A stretch of DNA of 38,126 nt from Auraticoccus cholistanensis (GCF_009742705.1 NZ_WPCU01000005.1:772216-810341), one strand, 5' to 3'; positions 9,560 to 18,288 are shown, numbered from the stretch's first letter. The notes: generated by a model from the letters alone, not told the origin. Numbers and translations are program-made.

Positions 9560-10360
9560 ATGTCCGACAGCACCCGCACCGCAATCGTCACCGGCGCCGA
9601 CTCCGGCATCGGCCGCGCCACCGCCGTCGCGCTGGCCGCGCAGGGCCACGACGTGGGCATCACCTGGTACCGCGACGAGCAGGGCGCCGAGCGCACCGCC
9701 GAGGAGATCCGCTCCCACGGGCGCCGGGCGGCGATCGCCTACCTCGACACCTCCCGCCCTGAGGAGTGCGCGGCACCGATCGAGGCGCTGGTGGAGGAGC
9801 TGGGTGGTGTGGACGTCTGCGTCAACAACGCCGGCGACGGCGACTCCACCCCCTTCGTCGACCTGGACCTGGCGTCCTGGCGGCGGGTGGTGGCCACCGA
9901 CCTCGACGGCGCCTTCGTCGTGCTGCAGGTCGCCGCCCGGCACATGGTCTCGGCCGGCCGGGGTGGCCGGCTGATCGCGGTCACCAGCGTCCACGAGCAC
10001 CAGCCGCGGGTGGGCTCGGCCGCCTACGACGCCGCCAAGCACGGCCTCGGCGGGCTGATGAAGACGCTGGCGCTCGAGCTGGGTGAGCACGGCATCACCG
10101 CCAACGCGGTGGCGCCGGGTGAGATCGCCACCCCGATGACCGGCAACGAGGACGTCGACCCGCACACGGTGAGCCGTCCCGGCATCCCGCTGGGACGTCC
10201 GGGGGACGCCCGCGAGATCGCCGCGGTGATCGCCTTCCTGGCCTCGCCGGGAGCCAGCTACGTCACCGGCGTCTCCTGGGCGGTGGACGGCGGCATGCTG
10301 CAGATGGGCCCGCAGGCGGGTTCCCACCTGACCTCCGACGACTGGCGCCGGATCGGGTGA
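9560..10360 (+). CDS. short-chain dehydrogenase/reductase, glucose/alcohol dehydrogenase-like
   Basis: Classical SDR oxidoreductase, 266 aa. Seen: TGADSGIG at residues 11-18, NNAGDG around residue 92, catalytic Ser in ITVTSVHEH region and the Y155xxxK159 pair in YDAAK; C-terminal VTGVSWAVDGGM is the typical strand/loop of 3-oxoacyl-reductase-like SDRs. Cofactor preference cannot be settled; WYRDEQG after strand 2 is compatible with NADP. ATG at 9560 has AGGAGG seven bases upstream. The gene is convergent with the molybdoenzyme operon, with a shared hairpin at 10387-10416. Substrate not predictable; related proteins are annotated as glucose 1-dehydrogenase or sugar oxidoreductases. Confidence 0.9.
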   Translation: MSDSTRTAIVTGADSGIGRATAVALAAQGHDVGITWYRDEQGAERTAEEIRSHGRRAAIAYLDTSRPEECAAPIEALVEELGGVDVCVNNAGDGDSTPFVDLDLASWRRVVATDLDGAFVVLQVAARHMVSAGRGGRLIAVTSVHEHQPRVGSAAYDAAKHGLGGLMKTLALELGEHGITANAVAPGEIATPMTGNEDVDPHTVSRPGIPLGRPGDAREIAAVIAFLASPGASYVTGVSWAVDGGMLQMGPQAGSHLTSDDWRRIG

Positions 10361-10386
10361 GCGTCCTCCTCGCCGCAGCTGGCGGA

Positions 10387-10416
10387 CGACGCACCCAGGC
10401 GGGCCCGGGTGCGTCG
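10387..10416. terminator. bidirectional terminator hairpin
   Basis: CGACGCACCC (10387-10396) and GGGTGCGTCG (10407-10416) form a perfect 10-bp stem with a 10-nt loop, between the convergent SDR and molybdoenzyme operon. Confidence 0.65.
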
Positions 10417-10417
10417 C

Positions 10418-10876
10418 TCAGTCCGCCACGACGAGGGCCTGCGGCGCGGCCTGCTTCATCCGGGTGCGCAGCCACTTCAGCTGGGTGGCGGTCTCGCCCT
10501 CGCACCGGCTGACCACCTGGACGAGCTCCCGGTCCCGGGCGCCGTAGGCCGCCTGCCCCACGACGGTCCAGCAGACGTCGCACTCGGCCGCCATCAGGTA
10601 GAGGTCTTGGAGGTCGCGTAGCAGGCCGATGCCGCCGGTCCGGGTGCCGCGGAACAGCTCGGAGTGCAGCCGGTCGGGTTCGCTCGGGGCGTCCTCGGCG
10701 TAGCGCTCGGCGAACGGCTGCAGCAGCTCGGCGTGCCCGTCGCAGACGCCGGCCTGCTGCTGGCACAGGTGGGCGATGTCGGGTTCCTCCCCGTGGGCCC
10801 CGCCGACCTGGCGGAACGCGTCGGCGAGGTTCGTCTGGGCCCGGTGCAGCAGGCCGAGGTAGTGCGCGAGGTGCAC
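10418..10876 (-). CDS. small helical protein of the molybdoenzyme operon (unknown)
   Basis: Not recognised; 152 aa. The sequence is predicted almost wholly helical and rich in His, Glu, Asp and Cys: MHLAHYLGLLHRAQ at the start, HLCQQQAGVCDGH about residue 36, LLRDLQDLYLMAAECDVCW about residue 85 and a Cys/Glu-containing last helix VVSRCEGETATQLKWL. A four-helix bundle with a metal site is a reasonable picture, but no canonical ferritin ExxH set could be assigned. It starts 3 nt after the molybdoenzyme stop, so the two are cotranscribed and probably translationally coupled. A role in maturation of, or electron transfer to, the oxidoreductase is an inference from position alone. Confidence 0.8.
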   Translation of the reverse strand: MHLAHYLGLLHRAQTNLADAFRQVGGAHGEEPDIAHLCQQQAGVCDGHAELLQPFAERYAEDAPSEPDRLHSELFRGTRTGGIGLLRDLQDLYLMAAECDVCWTVVGQAAYGARDRELVQVVSRCEGETATQLKWLRTRMKQAAPQALVVAD

Positions 10877-10879
10877 GGA

Positions 10880-13321
10880 TCACTCCTTCTGGGTGCGGCT
10901 GGTGGCCTCGGCGCCGGGCCCGCCGGCCGTCGGGGGCAGCGCTGCGCCGACCGGCGCGCTGCCGCCGACGGTGGGAGCCGGGGAGGCGGCGCCGTCGCCG
11001 TCGGCGAGCTTGGCGATCCCGACGGCCGCCACCTTGAAGATGGGCTGCTTGGACACCGGGTCCCAGGACGTGAGCGTGAGCTCGTTCGCGGCACGGGGGA
11101 CGCGGTCGGCCGCGCCTACGTCGAAGTAGCCGTAGTGGAAGGGCACGAACACCACCCCGGGCCGGATCCCGCTGAGCCGGGCCCGCGCCTGCACCGCTCC
11201 CCGGGCCGAGGAGATGCCGACGAGGTCGCCCTCCGCGATCCCGTACCGGGCGGCGTCGGCGGGGCTGAGCTCGACCCAGACCTCGGGGGCGGCGGCGTCG
11301 AGCTGGGGCGCGCGTCCGGTCTTGGTGCGGGTGTGGAACTGGTAGACGGTCCGACCGGTGGTCAGCAGCAGCGGGTGGTCCTCGTCCGGCACCTCCGGCG
11401 AGGGCTGGTAGTCGGCGGCGTGCAGGAAGGCCCGCCCCGCCGGCTGCTTCGCCCGGTACTCGTCGGCGGTGAGCTCCGCCCCGGTGACGAGGTCGTGGCC
11501 GTAGGTCTCGCAGTAGTCGGGGTCGGTGTTGAAGACGCCGTCGGTGTAGAGCCGCTCGGTCCCGTCGGGGGCGTCCGCGGTGCAGGGCCACTGGATGCCG
11601 CTGCCGCCGCGCAGCCGGTCGTAGCTGATGCCGGTGTAGTCGCAGGGCCGCCCGGCCGAGCACTCCTTCCAGGCCTCGAAGACCTCCTCCGGTCCGCTCC
11701 AGGTGATCAAGGGTCCGCCGTCGCGGTCGCGGAAGTCCATCCGGCGGGCGTAGTCGAGGAAGATGTCCAGGTCGGCGCGGGCCTCCCCCGGTGGCTCGAC
11801 CGCCTTCTCGCTCAGGTGCACCGTGCGGTCCACGCTGGTGAAGGTGCCCAGCTTCTCGCCCCAGGTCGCGCCGGGCAGGACGACGTCGGCCAGCTCGGCC
11901 GTCTCGGTGAGGAACAGGTCCTGCACGACCACGAACAGCTCCGGCCGGGCCAGGATGCGTCGGATGCGCGCCAGGTCGGGCAGCGAGACCGCCGGGTTCG
12001 TGGCGCTGATATACAGCAGCTTGATCGACCCCTGCTCGGCGTAGCGCCAGATCTGCATGGCGTGGGTGGGTGGCGCCCAGTGCGGGATCGTGAACGGGTC
12101 GACGTTCCACAGCTCGGCCAGCTCACGGATGTGCTCGGGGTTGTCCCAGTTCCGCAGCCCGGGCAGGTCGCCGTCGGCGCCGGTCTCGCGGGTGTTCTGC
12201 GCGGTGGGCTGGCCGTTCATCTGGTAGATGCCGGCGCCCTCCCGCCCGAGCATGCCCCGGAGCAGGTGCAGGTTGTTGACCCCGCAGGCGGCGGCGGTGG
12301 CCTGGTTGGACTGGTAGAACCCCTGCAGCACCGTGGACAGCAGCCGCCGGGAGGTGCCGAGCAGCTCGGCGGCGCGTTCCACGTGGGCCGCCGTGATGTC
12401 GCAGATGGCGGCGACCCTGTCGGGGGTGTAGGGATCGACGACCCGCTGCAGCCCCTCGAAGCCGATGGTGTGCGCGGCGACGTACTCCTCGTCGCACCAC
12501 CCGCGCGTGATGATCTCGCGCAGCAGGCCGTTCACCAGGGCCAGGTTGGTGCCGTTGCGGACGGCCAGGTGCACGTCGGCCTCCCGCGCGACCGGGGTGG
12601 AGCGGGGGTCGACGGCCAGCATCGCCGGCGGGTTTGGTCCGCGGCGGCGGTCCAGCATCCGCATCCACAGCACGGTCTGGGTCTCGGCGACGTTGTGCCC
12701 CCACAGCGCGATGGCGTCGCAGTGGTCGACGTCGGTGTAGGAGCCGGGCTGTCCGTCGGTGCCGAAGCTCGCCTTCATCGCGGCGGCCGCGGTCGCGGTG
12801 CACAACCGGGTGTTGCCGTCCATGTGCGGGGTGCCGATGCCGGCCTTGCCGATCACCCCGAGGGCGTAGTACTCCTCGAGGAACAGCTGGCCGCTGGTGT
12901 AGAAGCCGAAGTGCCCCCAGCCGCCGGGGCCGTCCAGCAGCTCCCGGGAGCGCTGCACGATCCTGCCCATGGCGGTGTCCCAGTCGGTCTCCACCAGCCG
13001 GCCGTCGTCGTCGCGGACCAGTGGGCGGGTGAGCCGGTCGGGGCTGTGGTTGGCCTGCCAGCCGTAGAGGTCCTTCGGGTCCAGCCGGCCGTGGTTGACC
13101 CGGTCCACCGCCCGTCCCCGGACGCCGACGATGCGGCCGTCGGCGACGGCGATGTCCATCGCGTCGCCGTTGGAGTGCAGCACCGACGCCGACTGCACCC
13201 AGCGGTCGACGTCGGCCTCGGTCAGGTCCCCCTCGAGGAAGCCGTCCACCCGCACCGGCCAGGGCTCACCCGGGCCGTACGGGGTGCGCTCGCCCCAGGG
13301 GTCTGCGATCCGGTCAACCAC
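10880..13321 (-). CDS. molybdopterin oxidoreductase (nitrate reductase/formate dehydrogenase family) lacking the [4Fe-4S] ligands
   Basis: Large subunit of the DMSO-reductase superfamily, 813 aa, similar in plan to assimilatory nitrate reductase. Seen: the Mo-ligand Cys C174 in NTRLCTATA (compare RHCMASA of NapA), Mo-cofactor binding blocks such as WGHNVAETQT and VLPGATWGEK, and a C-terminal domain with TGRTVYQFHTRTKTGR. The N-terminal cluster motif is present in outline but every Cys is replaced: the CxxCxxxC block reads SxxHxxxD (S46, H49, D53, in WVQSASVLHSNGD) and the fourth ligand is D81 (GRLDPKDLYGW); the bridging Lys K83 is kept. The GTG at 13321 has GAGGAGG six bases upstream and overlaps the HPP stop by 8 nt. 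The last 50 residues are Ala/Pro/Gly-rich. No signal peptide, so cytoplasmic. Confidence 0.88.
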   Translation of the reverse strand: MVDRIADPWGERTPYGPGEPWPVRVDGFLEGDLTEADVDRWVQSASVLHSNGDAMDIAVADGRIVGVRGRAVDRVNHGRLDPKDLYGWQANHSPDRLTRPLVRDDDGRLVETDWDTAMGRIVQRSRELLDGPGGWGHFGFYTSGQLFLEEYYALGVIGKAGIGTPHMDGNTRLCTATAAAAMKASFGTDGQPGSYTDVDHCDAIALWGHNVAETQTVLWMRMLDRRRGPNPPAMLAVDPRSTPVAREADVHLAVRNGTNLALVNGLLREIITRGWCDEEYVAAHTIGFEGLQRVVDPYTPDRVAAICDITAAHVERAAELLGTSRRLLSTVLQGFYQSNQATAAACGVNNLHLLRGMLGREGAGIYQMNGQPTAQNTRETGADGDLPGLRNWDNPEHIRELAELWNVDPFTIPHWAPPTHAMQIWRYAEQGSIKLLYISATNPAVSLPDLARIRRILARPELFVVVQDLFLTETAELADVVLPGATWGEKLGTFTSVDRTVHLSEKAVEPPGEARADLDIFLDYARRMDFRDRDGGPLITWSGPEEVFEAWKECSAGRPCDYTGISYDRLRGGSGIQWPCTADAPDGTERLYTDGVFNTDPDYCETYGHDLVTGAELTADEYRAKQPAGRAFLHAADYQPSPEVPDEDHPLLLTTGRTVYQFHTRTKTGRAPQLDAAAPEVWVELSPADAARYGIAEGDLVGISSARGAVQARARLSGIRPGVVFVPFHYGYFDVGAADRVPRAANELTLTSWDPVSKQPIFKVAAVGIAKLADGDGAASPAPTVGGSAPVGAALPPTAGGPGAEATSRTQKE

Positions 13322-13841
13322 GACGTGCCTCCTCGCGTCGAGGTGCGGCCCACACGGGCATCGCACCACCTGTCACCCGGTTGTAGAGCCAGCCCACCGC
13401 CGTCACCAGGACCACCGAGGCCGCGGCCACCGCCAGCTGGGTGGGGGTGTGGAGCAGGCCCAGGCTGACGATCAGCGTGGTCGCCCCGGCCGGTGGGTGG
13501 GAGGCGTCGAGCACCAGCAGCACGACCGCCGTCACGGCCAGCGAGCCGGCCGCGGCGACGACACGTGCCGGCGTCACCCCCTCCTGCAGGACCGACGGGT
13601 GGCTCCTGAGGCCGCAGACCAGCAGGAACCCGTACCCGGCCAGCAGGGCCACCGCGTGCCCGATCAGCGTGCTCCGTGGCGAGGCCTCCGGCGAGGAGGG
13701 CTTCTCGACGTGCAGCATCACCGCCGGCCCCAGGCTGGGGAACAACCAGGGCTGGGACGTGAGCAGGGCCACCACCCCCGCCACCGCCACCGCGACGGCG
13801 CTGCCCACCAGCACCCGCGCACCGCGACGCACGCCCGTCAC
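13314..13841 (-). CDS. HPP family integral membrane protein
   Basis: Four-to-five-helix membrane protein of the HPP family, 175 aa. Seen: PWLFPSLGPAVMLHVEKPSSPEASPRSTLIGHAVA and LDASHPPAGATTLIVSLG, the family motifs that hold the name-giving H-P-P. Plant and cyanobacterial relatives move nitrite, so an anion transport role is plausible but not shown. Start: GTG at 13841 with GGAGGAGG upstream; the reading from an earlier start adds unrelated residues. Its stop overlaps the GTG of the molybdopterin oxidoreductase (13314-13321), a sign of translational coupling. It is divergent from the S51 peptidase. Together with the next two genes it forms one operon. Confidence 0.88.
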   Translation of the reverse strand: MTGVRRGARVLVGSAVAVAVAGVVALLTSQPWLFPSLGPAVMLHVEKPSSPEASPRSTLIGHAVALLAGYGFLLVCGLRSHPSVLQEGVTPARVVAAAGSLAVTAVVLLVLDASHPPAGATTLIVSLGLLHTPTQLAVAAASVVLVTAVGWLYNRVTGGAMPVWAAPRREEARRG

Positions 13842-13904
13842 GCGTACCTCCTCCGATCGCCGGCAGCGACCGGGCACTACCCGCTGGAGCCCGTCCCATG
13901 TCCA

Positions 13905-13930
13905 CCGGCTCGAAAACCGGGTCGAGCCGG
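13905..13930. promoter_or_regulatory. inverted repeat in divergent intergenic region
   Basis: CCGGCTCG (13905-13912) and CGAGCCGG (13923-13930) are perfect complements around 10 bp. The right arm lies where the -35 of the S51 peptidase gene would be. Possible operator; could also be chance in GC-rich DNA. Confidence 0.35.
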
Positions 13931-13957
13931 GCCCGGGCTCGCTGCGAGGATCGCCGG

Positions 13958-14593
13958 GTGCGCCTGTACCTGTCCTCGATGTGGCTCGGAGCCCGTCCGG
14001 AGCTGTTCACCGCCATGGTCGGCGGGAGCCGTCGTGGCTGGCTCGTCATGAGCGCCCTCGACATGACCGACGAGGAGAACCGCTCGACCGAGGCCCGGCG
14101 CCAGGTCGCCGACCTCGCCGCCGTGGGGCTGCAGGCGCAGGAGCTGGACCTGCGCCGGCTCACCCCGGACACGGTGGAGGAGGCCTTCGGCGAGCCGGAC
14201 TTCGTGTGGGTCCGCGGCGGGAACGTCTTCGTGCTGCGGATGGCGCTGGCCCGCTCCGGGCTGGACCGGCTGGTGGTCGAGGGGCTCGGTGCGGACCGCT
14301 TCACCTACGCCGGGTTCAGCGCCGGCGCCTGCGTGCTGGCCCCCAGCCTGCGGGGTCTGGAGCACTGCGACCCGGTCGAGGAGGCCACCGACCTCTACGG
14401 CGAGGTGCGCTTCGACGGTCTGGGGCTCCTCGACCGTCCGGTGGTCCCGCACCTGCGCTCGCCCGACCACCCCGAGACGGAGCTGCTGGCCGAGGTCGCC
14501 GCCCGCTACGAGGCGGAGCGTCAGCCCTACTGGGGGCTCTCCGACGGCGAGGTGCTGGTGGTCGAGGGCGGCGCCGCCCCGGTGGTCCGCTGA
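13958..14593 (+). CDS. peptidase S51 family protein (dipeptidase E / cyanophycinase-like)
   Basis: Serine peptidase of the S51 family, 211 aa. Members cleave Asp-X dipeptides (PepE) or cyanophycin. Seen: [10 protein letters not shown] at the N-terminus, [12 protein letters not shown] in the middle and the nucleophile elbow [11 protein letters not shown] with the active Ser; His in [13 protein letters not shown] is compatible with the catalytic His. The GTG at 13958 is chosen because the protein then begins at the first beta strand. GAGGAT, six bases before it, could be a -10 hexamer of a leaderless mRNA or a weak ribosome site. The 3' end overlaps the convergent ribH gene by 67 nt. Specificity for Asp-dipeptides versus other substrates is not decided. 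Confidence 0.85.
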   Translation: MRLYLSSMWLGARPELFTAMVGGSRRGWLVMSALDMTDEENRSTEARRQVADLAAVGLQAQELDLRRLTPDTVEEAFGEPDFVWVRGGNVFVLRMALARSGLDRLVVEGLGADRFTYAGFSAGACVLAPSLRGLEHCDPVEEATDLYGEVRFDGLGLLDRPVVPHLRSPDHPETELLAEVAARYEAERQPYWGLSDGEVLVVEGGAAPVVR

Positions 14594-15060
14594 CCGGCGT
14601 CGACCCCGGCCAGCACGACCGCGGTCGCCACCGCGGCCTGCGCCGCCTCGTACCCCTTGTCCTCGCTGGAGCCTGGCAGGCCGGCCCGGTCGAGCGCCTG
14701 GTCGAGGTCGTCGCAGGTGAGCACGCCGAACCCGACCGGGACGCCGGTGCGGACGCCCACCTCGGTCAGCCCGGTGGTGGCGGCCGAGCAGACGTAGTCG
14801 AAGTGCGGGGTGCCGCCGCGGACGACCACGCCGAGGGCCACCACCGCGTCGTGGCGCGGGGCCAGCCGGGCGGCGGCCACGGGCAGCTCGAAGGTGCCGG
14901 GCACCCGGACCAGCCGCACGGCCTCGACCCCGGCCTCCCGGAGCGCCCGCTGCGCGCCGGCGACCAGGCCGTCCATCACCTCCCGGTGCCAGGACGCGGC
15001 GACCAGCGCCACCGACAGCCCGCGGCCGTCCACCTGCTCGGTGGGTGCTCCACCCCTCAT
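14527..15060 (-). CDS. ribH: 6,7-dimethyl-8-ribityllumazine synthase
   Basis: Penultimate enzyme of riboflavin synthesis: joins the pyrimidine intermediate with 3,4-dihydroxybutanone 4-phosphate to give lumazine. Seen: [14 protein letters not shown] near the N-terminus, [22 protein letters not shown] with the catalytic His, and [16 protein letters not shown] followed by EDKGYEAA, all in the normal order. 177 aa, about 20 longer than usual: the Thr/Ser/Pro-rich C-terminal tail is written antisense to the 3' end of the S51 peptidase (67-nt overlap). ATG at 15060 overlaps the ribBA stop as ATGA and is preceded by GGAGG. Last gene of the operon. Confidence 0.93.
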   Translation of the reverse strand: MRGGAPTEQVDGRGLSVALVAASWHREVMDGLVAGAQRALREAGVEAVRLVRVPGTFELPVAAARLAPRHDAVVALGVVVRGGTPHFDYVCSAATTGLTEVGVRTGVPVGFGVLTCDDLDQALDRAGLPGSSEDKGYEAAQAAVATAVVLAGVDAGQRTTGAAPPSTTSTSPSESPQ

Positions 15061-16283
15061 GCTGATCCTCCCGGTGCCGCGGCCAGCAGGAGGCGGTGCC
15101 CCATCCGGTCGCGCTTGGTGCGTAGGTAGCCGGCGTTGGCCGGGGTCGGTTCGGTGGTCAGCCCGACGACGTCGGTCACGTCGGTGCCGGCGCTGCGCAG
15201 CGCCGACACCTTGTCGGGGTTGTTCGTCAGCAGCCGCACCGCGGTCAGGCCGAGGTCGGTCAGCACCGCCGCGGCGGCCGCGTAGTCGCGCCCGTCGACC
15301 GGCAGCCCGAGGGCGGTCTGGGCGTCGACGGTGTCCAGCCCGTCGTCCTGCAGCCGGTAGGCGCGGAGCTTGTCCACCAGCCCGACGCCCCTCCCCTCGT
15401 GCCCGCGCAGGTAGACCACCGCTCCGCCCTCGGCGGCGACCCGGGCCAGGGACTGCTCGAGCTGGGCGCCGCAGTCGCAGCGCTGGGAGCCGAGCACGTC
15501 CCCGGTGAGGCACTCCGAGTGCAGCCGCACCAGCGGGACGGTGCCGTCGGCGGCCGGGCGGACCAGCGCCAGGTGCTCCTGGCCGCTGAGCTGGTCGCGG
15601 TAGCCGATCGCGCGGAAGGGGCCGTGCCCGGTCGGCAGGGTGGTCTCGACCACCCGGGTGACCCGGTCGTGACGGCTCCGCCAGGCGACGAGCTGCTCGA
15701 TCGACAGCAGCGGCAGGCCGTGCTCGCGGGCCAGCGCCGCCGCCTCGGGGCGGCGCACCATGGTGCCGTCGTCGGAGACCAGCTCGGCGATGGCCGCCAC
15801 CGGCTGCAGCCCGGCCAGCCGGCACAGGTCGACCGCGGCCTCGGTGTGCCCGGGCCGCTCCAGCACCCCACCGGGACGGGCGCGGAGCGGCACCACGTGC
15901 CCGGGGCGGATCAGGTCGGCGGCGGTGCTGGCCGGGTCGGCCAGGGTGCGGATGGTCTGCGCGCGGTCGGCGGCGCTGATCCCGGTGCCGACGCCGCGGC
16001 GGGCGTCGACGGTCACGGTGTAGGCGGTGCGGAGGGAGTCCTCGTTCACGTCCACCATGGCCGGCAGCTCGAGCTCGTCGGCGCGCTCGGGCGGCAGCGG
16101 GGCGCAGAGGAAGCCCGAGCTGTGCCGGATGGTCCAGGCCAGCCACTCCTCGCCCAGGTTCTCCCCGGCCAGCACCACGTCGGTCTCGTCCTCGCGGTCG
16201 GTGGCGTCGGTGACCAGCACCGGCAGCCCGGCGCGCAGGGCGGCGAGGGCGTCGCGGACGGCCTGCTCGGCGTCCCCGTTCAC
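15057..16283 (-). CDS. ribBA: bifunctional 3,4-dihydroxy-2-butanone-4-phosphate synthase / GTP cyclohydrolase II
   Basis: Supplies both branches of riboflavin synthesis: ribulose 5-phosphate to the four-carbon unit (N-terminal half, about 1-205) and GTP to the pyrimidine unit (C-terminal half). Seen: [11 protein letters not shown] with the acidic metal ligands (the usual Gly before the last Asp is Thr), the [13 protein letters not shown] site of Rib[18 protein letters not shown] with the three zinc Cys of RibA, and [10 protein letters not shown]. 408 aa, normal length. GTG start at 16283 overlaps the ribE stop as GTGA and its own stop overlaps ribH. The Thr variant in the RibB site should be tolerable because the acidic ligands remain. 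Confidence 0.93.
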   Translation of the reverse strand: MNGDAEQAVRDALAALRAGLPVLVTDATDREDETDVVLAGENLGEEWLAWTIRHSSGFLCAPLPPERADELELPAMVDVNEDSLRTAYTVTVDARRGVGTGISAADRAQTIRTLADPASTAADLIRPGHVVPLRARPGGVLERPGHTEAAVDLCRLAGLQPVAAIAELVSDDGTMVRRPEAAALAREHGLPLLSIEQLVAWRSRHDRVTRVVETTLPTGHGPFRAIGYRDQLSGQEHLALVRPAADGTVPLVRLHSECLTGDVLGSQRCDCGAQLEQSLARVAAEGGAVVYLRGHEGRGVGLVDKLRAYRLQDDGLDTVDAQTALGLPVDGRDYAAAAAVLTDLGLTAVRLLTNNPDKVSALRSAGTDVTDVVGLTTEPTPANAGYLRTKRDRMGHRLLLAAAPGGSA

Positions 16284-16903
16284 CGCAGCACCTCGGCCGG
16301 GCTCGCGGACCCGGTCTGCAGCAGCCGCTCGACGTACTTGGCCAGCACGTCCACCTCCAGGTTGACCTGCTCGCCGGGCCGGCGGGTGCCCAGCGTGGTC
16401 AGCGCCAGCGTGGTGGGGATGAGCGAGACCTCGAAGGCGTCGGGCGCCACGCCGGACACGGTCAGCGAGACGCCGTCGACGGCGACGGAGCCCTTCTGCA
16501 CCACGTAGCCGGCGAGCTCCTGGGGCAGCCCGAACCGGACCACCTCCCAGCGCTCGCCGGGGACCCGGGAGAGCAGCTCGGCGGTGCCGTCGACGTGGCC
16601 CTGCACGATGTGGCCGCCGAGCCGGTCGGCCACCCCCACCGCGCGCTCCAGGTTGACCCGGTCCCCCGCCGTGAGCCGGCCGAGGTTGCTGCGCCGCAGC
16701 GTCTCGGCCATCACGTCGAAGCGGACCTGACCGGTGGCGGCGTCGGCGTCGGTGACGGTCAGGCAGACGCCGTTGACCGCGATGGAGGCGCCGTGGACGG
16801 CGTCCTCGACGACCCGCGGACCGGAGACGGTGAGCACGGCGGAGTCGCCGCGCCAGGAGAGCGCGACCACGTGGCCGAGCTCCTCGATGATGCCGGTGAA
16901 CAT
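16280..16903 (-). CDS. ribE: riboflavin synthase, alpha subunit
   Basis: Final enzyme of the pathway: dismutates two lumazines to riboflavin. 207 aa made of two similar beta barrels, as expected. Seen: [12 protein letters not shown] at the start; in barrel 1 [21 protein letters not shown] and [21 protein letters not shown]; in barrel 2 VDGVSLTV and [11 protein letters not shown]. Start ATG 16903, only one base after the ribD stop, so translation is probably coupled. Third domain-coding gene of the ribDEBAH operon, controlled by the FMN riboswitch upstream of ribD. The name ribC is used for this gene in some species. Confidence 0.94.
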   Translation of the reverse strand: MFTGIIEELGHVVALSWRGDSAVLTVSGPRVVEDAVHGASIAVNGVCLTVTDADAATGQVRFDVMAETLRRSNLGRLTAGDRVNLERAVGVADRLGGHIVQGHVDGTAELLSRVPGERWEVVRFGLPQELAGYVVQKGSVAVDGVSLTVSGVAPDAFEVSLIPTTLALTTLGTRRPGEQVNLEVDVLAKYVERLLQTGSASPAEVLR

Positions 16904-16904
16904 G

Positions 16905-17933
16905 TCAGGCTCCCTCTGGTGGGTGGACGGTGGTGGCCCGGACCCGCAGGTCGGGGCCGAGGACGGTGACGTCGGTGGGGTGCAGCTGCAGGGCGCCGGC
17001 AAGGCTGCCGATCCCGAGGTCGGCGACCACGGCGGGACCGGCGCCGAGCAGGGTCGGGGCGAGGTAGGCGACCACCTCGTCCACCAGCCCGGCGGCGAGG
17101 AAGGCCGCGGCCAGGGTGGGGCCGCCCTCGAGCCAGACCGTGCGGATGCCGCGGGCGTGCAGCACGGCGAGCACCTGCTCGGGGTCGTGGGTGCGCAGCT
17201 GCAGGGTCTCGGCGGCGGCGTCGAGGACCCGCGCGCCGGCGGGCAGGTCGCGCCGGCCCACCACCACCCGCAGCGGCTGCCGGCCGGTCGGGACGTCGTC
17301 GGGCCCGCGGACCGTGAGGGACGGGTCGTCGGCCAGCACCGTGCCGGTGCCCACCACCACCGCACCGGCCTCCGCCCGCAGACGGTGCACGTCGGCGCGG
17401 GCCTCGGGCCCGGTGATCCAGCGGCTGGTGCCGTCGGCGGCCGCGCTGCGTCCGTCGAGGGTGCCGGCGTACTTCCACACCACCCGGGGACGTCCGGCGG
17501 TCACCGCGGCGGTCCAGGACCGGTTCAGCGCGGTGGCCTGCTCGACGAGCAGCCCGCCCTCGACCTGCACCCCGGCCGCCTGCAGGGTGCGCGCGCCGCC
17601 GGCGGCGGCGTCGTGCGGGTCGGTCTGGGCGAAGACCACCCGGGCGACCCCGGCCGCGACGAGGGCCTGGCTGCAGGGGCCCGTGCGCCCGGTGTGGTCG
17701 CAGGGCTCCAGGGTGACGTAGGCCGTCCCGCCCGAGGCGGCGGCACCGGCCTGGGCCAGGGCCTCGACCTCGGCGTGCGGGGAGCCGGCCCCGCGGTGGT
17801 ACCCCCGACCGACCACCCGGCCGGCCGGGTCGGTGACCACGGCCCCGACGCGCGGGTTGGGGTCGACCGCCGGCCCGCGCGCGGCCAGCGCCAACGCAGC
17901 GCGCATGGCGCGCTCGTCGCCCGTTCGGTCCAT
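16905..17933 (-). CDS. ribD: bifunctional diaminohydroxyphosphoribosylaminopyrimidine deaminase / reductase
   Basis: Second and third steps of the GTP branch of riboflavin synthesis. 342 aa. Seen: zinc deaminase motif HAEVEAL followed by PCDHTGRTGPC in the N-terminal domain (about 1-145), then the NADPH reductase domain with KYAGTLDGRSA, SRWITG and GTGTVLADDPSLTVR, and the late WLEGGPTLAAAFL. ATG at 17933 has GGAGGGG upstream. First gene of the operon, 160 nt after the FMN riboswitch aptamer. A GGAGGG/CCCTCC pairing in the leader could hide the ribosome site (see riboswitch). Confidence 0.94.
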   Translation of the reverse strand: MDRTGDERAMRAALALAARGPAVDPNPRVGAVVTDPAGRVVGRGYHRGAGSPHAEVEALAQAGAAASGGTAYVTLEPCDHTGRTGPCSQALVAAGVARVVFAQTDPHDAAAGGARTLQAAGVQVEGGLLVEQATALNRSWTAAVTAGRPRVVWKYAGTLDGRSAAADGTSRWITGPEARADVHRLRAEAGAVVVGTGTVLADDPSLTVRGPDDVPTGRQPLRVVVGRRDLPAGARVLDAAAETLQLRTHDPEQVLAVLHARGIRTVWLEGGPTLAAAFLAAGLVDEVVAYLAPTLLGAGPAVVADLGIGSLAGALQLHPTDVTVLGPDLRVRATTVHPPEGA

Positions 17934-18095
17934 CTGGTCCCCTCCTGCTCAGCCGGTCCGGCGAGCTCCGGGGAGGGTCGGGGAGGCGGCGGCGCGGGGG
18001 CGTGCGGCAGCACGACCACCTCGCCGGCCACGGCCGACGTGCAGGCACCACCAGAGGGGTCGTCAGCCGACCGGTCCTCCCGCGGACGTCCTGCG
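17934..18095 (-). promoter_or_regulatory. riboswitch expression platform / ribD leader
   Basis: Leader between the aptamer and ribD. A CCCTCC just upstream could pair with the GGAGGG of the ribD ribosome site, about 26 nt apart, giving a sequestering stem, which would be translational control. No U-tract-terminated hairpin is seen, so an intrinsic terminator is not supported. The pairing is inferred by eye, not computed. Confidence 0.4.
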
Positions 18096-18224
18096 CACGT
18101 GCTGCCTACCATCCGGACTTTCACCGTCGGTCCTGGAGTTCCACCAGGTCAACCGGCTGCTGGCTGCAGCCGGGTCGCGGACTTTCACCGCCGGTTCGGA
18201 GTTGCACCGACCCCGGAGCACGTG
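18096..18224 (-). ncRNA. FMN riboswitch (RFN element) aptamer
   Basis: Cofactor-sensing leader RNA of about 129 nt controlling ribD-ribE-ribBA-ribH. Seen on the minus strand: the P1 stem CACGTGCT / AGCACGTG closing the ends (18224-18217 and 18103-18096), GGGGTCGGTGCAACTCC at the 5' side, the conserved ACCGGCGGT and AGTCCGCGACCC blocks, and GACCGACGGT followed by AGTCCGGATG near the 3' side. This order of conserved blocks is that of the RFN family. FMN binding represses the operon in known cases. Confidence 0.93.
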
Positions 18225-18288
18225 GGGGCCAGTGTGCCACCCCCGTCCCAACCCTGACCCAACCGTCCAGCCCGCACCGCCGACGAAA

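Noticed and set aside
13322-13369. Longer start for the molybdopterin oxidoreductase at 13369 with CPC near the N-terminus
   Set aside because: The CPC residues are not in a cluster motif and would overlap the HPP gene further; the GTG at 13321 has an ideal ribosome site. The upstream Cys pair does not restore the lost ligands.
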